Source of the DNA: Sebastes aleutianus
Taxonomy: Eukaryota; Chordata; Actinopteri; Perciformes; Sebastidae
Assembly: GCA_916700875.1 (NCBI GenBank)
Contig: CAKAKS010000067.1
Span: 31,606,531-31,670,530, forward strand
DNA length: 64,000 bases
Reading direction: 5' to 3'
In this document: one piece after another, positions 10,377 through 22,300 of the stretch
Layout of the letters: the number at the start of each line of letters is the position of its first letter
Position numbering within the stretch: position 1 is the stretch's first letter
Program-made: the position numbers and the translations under genes
The notes under the pieces: model-generated
What the model was told of the DNA's origin: nothing
Seen by the model: the letters and a program-made list of their open reading frames with translations, nothing else
Database searches by the model: none

Positions 10377-13300
10377 CTAGTGTAGGTAATCGTCCACAGA
10401 GGCGAAGGCGCAGGAGCCGCTGCCAGTTCGTGCCATGATGGTGAGGCACTGGGCGGCCTGACCCACGGCCTGGGCCAGGGGGGGCTGCTTGGGCAGGTTG
10501 TGAGTCTCTGTGAGGGAGAGAAGAAAGGGGAAGGAGAGGGGGAGGGGGGAACAACAATGTCAGGATGCAACAAAGAACAGGAGCGCTGAGGTGTCAGTAT
10601 ACTTGACTAGTCAGATCAGTACCTGAAGCTCCTTTCACACCTTCCAGACGTCTCATGTGGTTAAATTCAAACACATTTAATAGGGCCGTCACAATAACCT
10701 CAATATTGCAATACTGTGCTAATGACAAGCACCTTGGCGGAGGTCTGCGCTCTCCGAGTGCAATTCTAGTTAGTTTTAAAACTGTCATCTTTGTCATTAA
10801 AAAAAGCAATGATATACTTAATATGTATACAGCACTAAAATCAGGATAAATTAAGAAGTTAAAATAAAAGGTAATAATACTGCATGTTGCTGTGAGCCAA
10901 TCATTACCACCGCAGGAGAAATTCCTTCACTGAAATGGCCCCTAATATTTAATACAGAGCGCGTGGACAGCTGACCTACCTAATATTGCACTGTTGAGAG
11001 TGGAGCACACCGGCTCTCTCTGAATGGCGTCCAGCTGGTAGCCGACTGGGCTGCTCCAGGGGTCCGAGTAGGCCAGCAGGCTGAATGCATCCTGCAGCAG
11101 GAGACACAAAACAACAACAGACCTTCATTTTCTCTACCACGCATTCACTACTAGACTGTACATGTGTACTATTATTCTATAGTATACTATTATCATACTA
11201 CTACGAGTCTATCAGTGATGTTCAGTTCTGTACCAAGGTCTAATGTCCAATGACAGATATTGTGTTACCTTGAGCATCTTCTTGTTGGCTGAGTTCTTGC
11301 CACACTCGCGGCGGAGGTGTTCGCTCATGCTCTGGAGCTCCCTGCCGAAATGGATCATCCTCTCGATGGCCGCCTGGCTCCCGCCGCACAGCTGCCTCTT
11401 GGACTGAGTTGACTCCACCTCTGCAGAGCCACGGCCAGTATGCCATGCAAAATGGGCATGTTTTAATGTAGTGACGGTACATTCACAGCACAGGCATTTG
11501 AAAGGGAATGCTTACTAAGGCTGGGACGATACACCTATCTCTGCGATACGATAACGTTTCCTATCCGTGACAGAGTTAGCATGCAGCTTTAGCTCTGCTC
11601 TGTCTAGCTCTGCTTTTCCTGTCAATGTGTGAAACCCAAAGTGTTTCCATCCTTTACTGGATGTGTAGTGTTTACCACGCTGGATTTAACATTTGAGGGT
11701 GCAGGTCGTATCCATGCAGACCATCCAACGTTTTGTACTTCCTCGTTTCGGCTCGCTGCAGTTTGTTTTGGTTTGACGGATACAGAACGGATATGATGTC
11801 ATGTTACTCAGACTACCAGGAGTACGTTGCCATGCTGATAAATGCTCACTAATACCTCCACACACACTCTACTCACCCATGTCTGCGTCACAGTCGTCGG
11901 GCTCGGTGGCGTGTTTGGAGCTGCCGTTGAGGAAACCATTGGAGGACGATTCTGTCACTCCGTTGGTGAAGTGGTCAACCTCCATATCCACATCGCTACT
12001 GAGGCAGGACAGAGAGGCAGTGAGCAGCGGGACAACAGGAAGTTCAGTCATTCCTCCTCAATGAATGTTGCATGCTGATTTCATATCATCACTGATTATC
12101 TCGTGTCAAACACTTTCTTTACTGCTGGTTCATCTGACTTTGTGTCAAGACAATGCTAATATCCTGGATAAGATATCTTATAGGGATAGACCGATACCAC
12201 TGTTTTCAGACCGAGTACAGGTACTTATATTTGGGTATTCGCCGATACGAGTACCGATACCGAGTACTTCTCTGTGCCAAAAGACCCTCCTTAATAGCAA
12301 GCTGGAGGGTGTGAGCGACACACCGCAGGCTGGGGAGTCCCGCATACGAGGCGGTGCACTGCGACCGGCTCTATGTCGGCTTGGAAAGGCTCGGGGCGAA
12401 GGTGCTTCCCAGGGCCAAGGTGCTTCCCAGGGCCGTGGCCAAAGCATCAACGGGGAGGACTGTCCTTAGTGCGCCCCAAACCACGTCGTGCCTCCAGGGC
12501 GGAGCTCGGCCCACGTAAAAAGGCGCCAGGGGTCTGCGGCGATGTCGGCAACCCACATAATTCTGTCTAGTCATAATTTAATTTTAGATATCTAAAAATG
12601 ACAATGTAGATATCTTCAATTGAGTGGAATTAAAGATATCTTGAACTGCAAAATATGACTAGTCAGAATTCATAAAACCCCAAACACATGAATGGCAAAA
12701 GTTGTTTGAATCGTACTCGTTAAAATGTAATTATGGATGTCTAAAATTTGAGTTTTGCCTATAGTCAAAATAGAATTGGGGATATCTTGAATTAGAGTTT
12801 TGACGAGGCAAAATGGCATTTCAGATATCTCTAATGAATATCCTGTCTAGCTATTAAATGTTAAAACGTCTTGCCAAAAGCACCTGCAACCACACCCCCC
12901 AGTGATGTCACAGTATCCTGACACAGATGATAAACCACACGTTGCTCTTTAAGCTTACACTTTGTTAAAGGTAAGCTGTGCTCTTAAACACAGCAGTGTT
13001 TCTGTATGAGCTAAAATAGGAGTAAATGTAAAATCAGAATATCTAAGATAATGAATTCTTGTTGAGTTCACAGAAATGTCTTTCAGCTACATAGATTTAA
13101 TCTACTGAAGTTAATGTGGATTAAAAGGTTTCTGTGTGGGTGTTGGTACCAATCACGGACTGTTTCGAAACAGAAATTCAGCTTTCAAAAAGGGCAAATT
13201 AAATGAAGCGTTGGTTGTGTTAGTGTGTTTTTTTCCCTCAGTACCTGGTTATGGGCTGTTGGCTGCGGCTCCCGTTGAGGCTAACGTCAGATGCTGGGAG

Positions 13301-16300
13301 GGTGGAGCCGGAGCCTGGGGGGCAGGGCTTGTGACTGTGAGGGGAGGAGCTGTGGCTCTTATTGGACGTCACACCATTACAGCAGTTACTATCGAACCCT
13401 AGAAACAACAACAGCAGAGTGAAAGATGGACATGATTTTAACTATTAACAAATTACTTTTCTAATATAAAAGAAGGCTCTGCTTATACTGATGAGTCCTT
13501 CTAAACTAAAACATGATTTAAAAAAGATGCAGCTCTATTTTTTTAGCAGCAAAGACAGGATTCATCAAATTATAAACTCAAACTCACTGGTAATCTGATG
13601 CCTAACCTTGAAACAGAGGAAATTTTGTTTTAATTTGTGGTTCAATGTGATTATTAAATGGTGCTTAAACATCTGTATTTTTGTTGCAACTTGCAATTAG
13701 AAAATGATCTGAACATTAACTTTTGATAAATGTTAATTCGGTGAACTGCACGGATACGGTTAAAAGTTTTAGCCAATGAAAAGGAAGATGTCAAGGCTGC
13801 ATTATGACCACACTGAGAACAGATACTAGGCTGTAAAATGGAGAAGTACTTCTACATCTGTTCTAATCTCCAGATGTGAATACACCCAAGCACAGCTGGA
13901 CTGTACCTGGGAGGTAGGGCTGGGAGCTGCTGGCTTTGTGGCTGGGGCTGCTGAAGGGCCGGGGGGAGCCGGGGTAACTGTCCTGAGACTTTGGGCTGCG
14001 ACCTCCAAGACACCTCACCTCACTGTCCGTCCCATTCACCATCTCTATGAACTGTCTCACCCTGAGGACGCATTAAGGAAGGGAAGAGGATGAAAGGAAG
14101 AAGGTAAGAAGAAAACAGAAGACGCAACAATTAAAAGGACAGGAAAAGGAGACAGAGGAAGAAGGGAATGAAAAGAGGAAATAAATACAGACAAAATGAA
14201 GCAAAGATGGGATGTAAGAGTGCACAGAGAAACAGAATAAAAGAGAGGGGAGGGAAGGAATAAAAGAAAGGATGTAGAGAAAACAGGATGAACAGGAGAG
14301 ATTATTATTATCAATATCATCATTAGAGCTGTACCATTTTTTTTTTTACATTTGAAGCTTCTATTAAGGATTTCAAATTAAGCTTTGAATGTCTGTCGTT
14401 ATATTTTATGACGTCATCACCGTAACATTAAAAAAAATAAATTAAAATCCTCGGACAAAATCCACAATTTTGAATAAAGTGCTTCATTGGATTAAATGAG
14501 TTAGTCTTTTTTTTTTTTTATTAAATCAACTTTCTTTAATGAATATAACTCGTCAGTGCATGCCTCCCTTTGTGTGCAGCCAGTGGGAGAGCAAACCGCA
14601 GTGAAAATGTCATCAAATATGGACTGAGGCAGAATATTTTGTTAGATTAAACCTTGGGATTTTTTAGTATAATACTAATAATATCTGCAACTGTGCAGAA
14701 ATACCAGGTTAACAATAAAAGCCAAAGGTTTAAGCTCTCAAATGTTTTTATGTCATGTTTCTATCTGCTTCAGAGGCTGAGAAATAAAGGTTTTAGGAGG
14801 TTGTTTTGAAATGTTTCTTAGGTTTTAGAGTGATTGTTTTCTAGGCGGTCTCATCGGGTTAAACACAATGAATAGACACGCAAAAAAAAAAAAGCTACCC
14901 AGCATTCAACTGTTGATTTTGAATTTGAATGTCAATGTTATGAATGAAGCTTCGAAGCATCAGACTATTCGGTAGAGCACTACTCATCGTTGCTAAATCC
15001 ATCAGTTTCAATAAGCCGAAGATGCCACAGAAGGTGGACAATCACATTTTTGCGCCATAAGCAGCAGGATTTTGTTGAATTATGGTCTTTGTTTTAGTAT
15101 TTCTAAGTAACAACAGTCTTCCATTCGTCAAATATGTGAAAAAAACAACATTCAAATGCAGCCTTGGGTCTTACTTGAGCATGAAGAGGAGGTCTGGGTT
15201 CCTCTCCAGGAGGTTGGGGTAGAGCTGCTGGGTGGTCTCGATGGCCTCGCCCATTCTACCTGACAACACCAGCTTCTGGATTTCTGCAAACCGACAGTCG
15301 ACATGTTTACAAGACGTACTGTAATACTTATTATGTCTTTCCAAAGGTGATGCTGTCTGTGTGATTTCCTGGCAGATTTTGTTCTCCATATATTCATAGA
15401 AAGTTCTACTAGCCAACATGAAAAAAAAAAGTCGGTGCAGCCGAAAATCTCTGGTTCCTATTTTTACCCTGGTACCAGCATTATTTAGAAATGGGCCAAC
15501 CCAGAAGGACTCACTCTGTCGGTTTTTGATGGAGGCCAGCTCCTCGTGCACGGCCTGGTCTGTGGATTTGGCAAAGGCTTCAGCCGTGGCACAATAACTG
15601 TGGTGCACCAGGTAGGAAGCCACCATCCTGAGACAAGACAAAAAACAAAATGTACTCAGTGATTAGACACAGCATGCAGGAGAAATCAAACAGACCATTA
15701 CACTGAACTAATGAGAGCTTCTCTTCATCTGGTCACACGTAAATGTGACGTAAACAAGCAAACAGATTATTCGGATTATCTAAACCATTTCATTTAGAGA
15801 CAAAACTCAAAGTGGGCACACCTGAAATGTCACAAAGAATCCACTCATTGTTCAGGAAAGCTGTGCACAACTCTAGGTCAGAGTTGAACCAGGAAGTTGG
15901 TTTGTAAACCCGGTTTTATGATGGACAGTTTGGGTGATAATTGGACTGTTGGCCTTTGTTTTCATGTTTGTGGCTAAACTGTTGTCTGACTGCTCTTTAG
16001 TGTTCCCAAATCTGAGCAATAAACTTCGAGAGTTCAATAGAGTTGGGTCGATTTCCGGTTTTGCCAGTCCAGTCCGGTGTACGAGCTTGAACCAGTTTGA
16101 ATTTATCTAAACCGGCTGAACTGGCATTTGTCATTATGACACGTTCTGGCAAATTCAGCAACCTGTGCCGACGCGACGCCAAATCCAGCTTGTACTGCCA
16201 CAGTAATAAGCAATATGACAACGTCATCATGGTCATCATGTGTCTGCTGCTCTACAAAGACAATAACACGAGCAAAGAAACGTTCCCGTTTTCTATCTCA

Positions 16301-19300
16301 CACGGTGAGGCCACTTTCCTGGATAAAAAGGCAACAGCTCCCTCCACCCCGCCCTCGACCCCAATCCCCATCAAATGGAGATTAAATCCATTCAGGACAA
16401 GTAATCATAGCAACAGAGAGCTAATCCCATCAGGACATGGCATCAAGAGAAACCAAGTCCCACAGCTTTAACTTCTGGATCACGGCTCCTGCTCTCTGAC
16501 GGGGAAGTGGTCCATCTGGGCCTTGATCCTCGTCATGTCAGCAGTCATTTCTTGTCACTTACAGTGTCCAGTACTTCCTTTCATTACACGGCTGTGTTGA
16601 ATACTCGATTCTGATTGGTCAATCACGGCGTTCTGCGGTCTGTAATTTCTTTATAGCAGACCGTTGCTATGTATAGCAGACCGTTGCTATGGGCGCAGCT
16701 CTGATGTCGGACTCTGGAGGACCGTTTTTGTGTCAAAACATTAATTTCTTCAGTAAGTAGCCGTGTAATAAGCGGGATAATGTTCAGCTAGCGAGTCATT
16801 GTTGTGAAAGAATCCCCTTCAGGGCGATGCTGCACTAACTTAACTGCTAACCATGGGATGGACAAGAACGGCACCTGTAACCATGGTAACTGTACACATC
16901 AAAAATGGCGAAAAGCCTCGCAATGCTTAAAAGACAATGAAAATGAGACTAGACCAAAATGTTTTTAGCTTTTGTTGATTAAAACTAATAATTATCAAAT
17001 GACTAAAATGTGAAAATCTAAAAAAGGCATTTTAGTCAAAAGGCTATTATTAAAACAAAATCAGCTGCCAACATTGCTTGTATTCTCATCCAAAGCCCAT
17101 TACTCCACAGTCAGCATGTATCGTACAGGTTTACAGCAGAATAATTCACTTTTACAATCCTCTTACTTCTGGATCATGGACTGCCACTCGCCCTCGCGCT
17201 CTCCGATGGGGAAGCGGTCGATCTGGGCCTGGATCTTCGTCCTCCACTCGCGCATGTAGTCCTCGATGTCGAACACGAAGGGGTGCTGGCCGAAGTTTGC
17301 GTCCACCACCTCCCCTGGAGTCTGAAGGCCCACGGTCGGGTACAAGTTGGGCTGCAGCAGAGAGAGTGAGAGAGAGAGAGATTGGAGAGTGAAGAATTAG
17401 GATGATAGAGGAAAAGGAGAGTTTGGGAATGTAATCTGGACAATAAATCTAAACAGGAAACAATGAGAGGGGAAAAACAGGAAAACATGAAATCTCAGGA
17501 AATAAGCTTTTTGTCGGACCATCTTTTCACAGGAGAGCCGGGGTTCAAACTCCTGAGACGTTAAAAAAGGGGGCAGTAAGCAAGACCTCTATTGCACAGA
17601 TTGACCACAATGCATCTGTCACGCTGATCAATGTACTGATTTGCTCTTAAGAACCAATGACTCAGTGATTATAATGCCAGGAGCTGAGATTTCTGCCTCA
17701 CTTTCTGGTCTGCACCATTTGAGCACTCAACTTCCCGGTCTACTGTTTTATGGGAATCACTACAACCTCCACACCTCCAGATAAACGTCTCCTTCAGGGA
17801 TCAATACTGTATCAGTAGGACGGCCTCTTATATATATATATATTGGTAGAAATGAGCAAACATAACCAGAGGTTAGAGGAGTAAGGGTAGCTTTAATTAC
17901 TGAATACAGAGCATATAAAATACAACTATCTTGTTCTGGCAAACATTGCTCACACAGGAGGAAATGGTGCATTTGTTGAGGACTATTTTAAACCGCGGAA
18001 CAACACACATTTGCTGCCGTAGTGTGCCCCCATTTACTTCACTGTATCAAGACTTTTCTATGTTTTTTTATTATCCGTTCACTGTTGGAGGCGTACGAGA
18101 AAGATAAAGTTTTCATCAAGAATTCAAAGTAACACGGCGTGAGTAATTGATATACAAATGGTCATTTTGTGGGTGAAGTATTCCTTTAATAGGAATGGTA
18201 AATGTGGAAAGGAAAACTGGAACCATGTTAAAGTACAAGTTGTTGTGTTGTTTGTTTTTATATTGCAAATGTTGTTGAAATTCTATACTCTATACATTCA
18301 TGTCGCCACTGACGGGCAGTTGCTGTTAACCGTGACGATGCTGCCACCTTGTGGTTTCCCGGCGCGCCCTCGCAATACGCACATACATGAGCAAGTTGCA
18401 GTATTTTTTCCATAATGTTATATGGCCTCCAGAATAATATCAATGTTTTAAAAGAATGGCCGTTGCTCCCCTTTAAGTACATGCCTATGAATTGTTCTTG
18501 GAAACAGCCGTCCATGACATCGGTGATGACAGGATGAGGAGTCAAAACATGAGGTGAGGAGGCTTGTTTGGGTGCATTGTTCTACCATCCTACCAATCTA
18601 ATCACAGCCTTGATTTGATCAGAGGAGGTGGTGACTGATAGCAGGCGTTCACCACATTGACTGTGTGTGTGTGAGAGATTGTTGTTGTTGGATTGGTGTC
18701 CTGAAAGTATCACTACAGGTTTAAAATCCTAGAAATATAAACAGTTGATTGTATGACGTAGTAGGGTTAGGTTGGAGTAGAGGTTTATGATATTTCAGGG
18801 TAAAGGAACTGGTTTAAATTAGGAGCAGGGTAATGGTCAGGGAATAACTATAGTCGATTAAATAAGAGCATATTTTATAAGAGCTATAGCACAAAAGGTG
18901 TCTGTGTGTGTGTGTCTCTTCGAGTTGCCTTTGTCATGGTCCAATAACCACAAAGGTCAGCTGTGCCGAGGTGACGCACTTCACTGCACAACTCTGGAGG
19001 AACATGAATGTCTGGCTCACAGCCAAGCCTGTTTTTGCTGCTCAATGGATTATTGTTGTGGCTAAGACTCTTATTTTCTCGAAAAACACCCGGCCCCGTT
19101 CTCATTTGCTACCAAGCGAGAACGGGGGGAGGGGGGACCCTTGAAAAACAACCGTTTCCCTCACATCTCAATGCGGTTTAATACATGCACGAATCCCATT
19201 AGAATGAATGTCTTTTTGGTGTGGGAGTCGTTCACATTAATGAAGCATGGGAGCCGACAGGAGTGAGACTCGCCTGACGACGAGACACAACAGCACAAAG

Positions 19301-22300
19301 CGGACACAAGCGATGTCCTGTTCTGTCTGACACAAACAGCAGTGCTTGGTTCTTTGGCCACTTGGGGGCAGCAAAAACAAGCCGACATACACGGACATAT
19401 TATCGCCTTATAATATGATATGGCAAAGATGTTAGCAAACAGTTGCCTAACTCCACATCCAGCAGATACGGAGCAAAATGGAAATGAAATGGTTTTCACT
19501 GCCTACTCGTATTTATCAACATGAATTAGTATATGACTGTATGAAAATAATATGCAAGAAGCATATTGTTTGTTTTCATGAACGGCAGAATGGTGCGTCG
19601 CTTTAAAAGTTGCGGCCGCAAGGTATTGTGGGGCGGCATTATCTATTTCCTTTGGTAAAGGATGCTCCAGTGTGCTAAACTATGCTAAAGGAGAAAAGAA
19701 GCACTGAAGCTCCTTTCCTTAACGTTTAGAGGATTCAAGCAGCTCTTATCACGGCTGCTACTGAGATACTTCCGGGTCATTTTACTCCGTTAGGAACCTT
19801 ACTAAGCAAAAGAAACGTGTCCAATTTTTTCCATCCAACTCCCCGACCATTAACATCTGAACCCCACAAGATCTCCAGCCTCCGATACATTACATACACA
19901 GCGTAAACATTTTTGACTACATTCTGCAGGAAATCAAACATTTCATCTCTATAAACAGCCTCATGTCCTACAGTTGTGATTGGAAACTAAAAAATGTGGG
20001 TACTTACTGGTAGGTCTGTGAAGGCAATGCCTGCAGAGGAAGAGAGAAAAGTGTCAGTATGAAGGAGAGGAGTCCTTTCTGTTTCTACACACACACACAC
20101 CGGGAGGCCACAGTCAGTGTGTTTACACGTACTGAAGTAATCTGGTTCCTCTCATCTTTCTGCAGTAAGATGATTTCTTAAATGTCATGTTAACGAGAGT
20201 TATTTAACTTGAGAACCCTGATTTCTTCATCAGGAAAAAGAAAGAGACGATGGTGAATCCATCTAAACTTAAATATTTAAATCTATATACATCAGTTTCA
20301 GCAGGTTATTTGTAACATCCAAAGACATTTGAACAGCAAGTCAAACTTTGGTATCCCTCCCTGAAACTCCAGCTGAAGGCAGCAGGGAAGAAATGATGAT
20401 GACCGACCAGCTCTATGCAAAATGAGGGTTAACCAGTAGCCAGGTTACTACAGTGCACAGAAACTAATTCTCTCATTTCCTGTCCTAACTTTATTTTCTC
20501 CACATAACCTGGTCTGGTATTTTGGCATTTCTATGAGATTTCATATTTAATCATCATCATTTTCAGACTGAGTTGATTAGCCAAACTGTTTGCCAACATT
20601 TTTTTGACAAATAACTTTTTTAATTCAAAGTGAAGAAAAGAAGCTTGTTGCCAAAATGGGAATATGACGTGTGACTATAGTACAAGCTGCAAGTCATACG
20701 TCATCCAGGCGCACTCACCTAGTTTGAATCTGAGCAGCAGCAAACCGATAAACCTGTTTCTGTCAGTTTGTCTTTCTAGTTAGTTAGCTGGTTAGGTGTA
20801 GTTAGCTAGCCAAACTTGTTGCATTAGCTAACTGAGGGATTTCATTTTATTTTTTATTATCCCCCACTTTAGTTTAGTGAGTTTATTTTCCCAATGGTGT
20901 TTCTGTGTGCGGTGAACGGGTGAAATCAACGCAGTGAATTACCAAAAAATCCCACTGACTGTCTATCTCACTCGCTCTCTTCTTTAATGTCTCCTCCTGC
21001 TGGAGATAAACTAACGTAAAGCAGCCGATACCGGAGGTTTGCCGGCCTCTAACAGGTCTGAAAACGACGGGGAGCGCACAACTTTCAGCCCGAAAGAAAA
21101 CAAGAGAAAAGTCCCGCTAGAGAAATAAACGAATCACAGTGCAGCCCGGTGCGGTGTCGGCGCTGGGAGCTGAGGCGAGAGCGGCCGTTGCTGGTGGACG
21201 GTGAACCTCCAAAACATCACAAAAGTGCATTTCAAACGGTGGCAACATGTCTATCCGTCCTCCAGTGCGCTGTGGTCAGTGTGCGGCGGTGCGGCTCCTC
21301 GGTGCGGCTCCTCGGTGCAGCAGCAGCAGCCAGACGGCCGCCTTGCCCGGAGGAGACGGTAAAGAAGAGAGCGAGTGAGAGAGAGTCGATGTGTTGAGAT
21401 GATTCTTGTCAACGTCTTAAACTTCCAACAATTTCACAACAAACTGCGACTTTCTTGACTCGCAAAATTATGTTTTAAATTAACAAACTTCATATGTGTG
21501 ATTCATGGAGCGATTCAAACGGGATCAAAAAGATATTTTTGTCTCTCGCCGTTGGCTACCGTTCATATTTTCCCAAAATAAGGCCTTCACCTCCCTATGG
21601 TAATTGGCTGTGGTCCTTACCTAGGCTGTGGCCGTTCTTTGTGTAGAAGCAGGTGTTGTTGATGAGGTTAACGCAGCAGCCGATCACGTCGCCTGTCGTA
21701 AACGTGGGTCCGTAGGGTTGCCCGGTGCCGGACGAGCAGAAGGAGTGCCCGTCATCTCCGTGGTAACCGTATGAATGCTTGTCCCAACCTGAGGGGTGAG
21801 AAGTGTCAGAATAAGAGCGCGGTGCAGGCAGTTAAAAGGTGTAGAAACACAACAGGTGGCTCAGTCACAGACTACATTTTAAAACAACGCACTCACACAC
21901 AATAACAAAAAATGCATTAAGTCTAGTGTTTTGACAATAATCAAATCAATAATGAAGACTATCGAGGAGGACTTTAATGCTGTAACCAAGCCCTCTGAAA
22001 AATAATTAAAATGCGGTGTGAATGTGTGAATAAACAAAATAATGCTGAAGAAGAACTACCCTGCACTGTCTCCTCAAGAAAAATGTTAACCACAAACCAT
22101 CAAAAATAAAGGCTGGATATGACCGTGATTTCGCTGCAACCCAAGTAATCGAATTTCGCAATTCCTGTTTTAACCATATTTTGAGGAAAAATGTGAAACG
22201 GTGCAAACAAACTGCAAGTCAGAAATTCTTTGGATTTAAAAAAAAAAGGAAATGTATCCAGTCCAATAATAGAAATGCTTCATCATTGTTCCAAAGCTTC

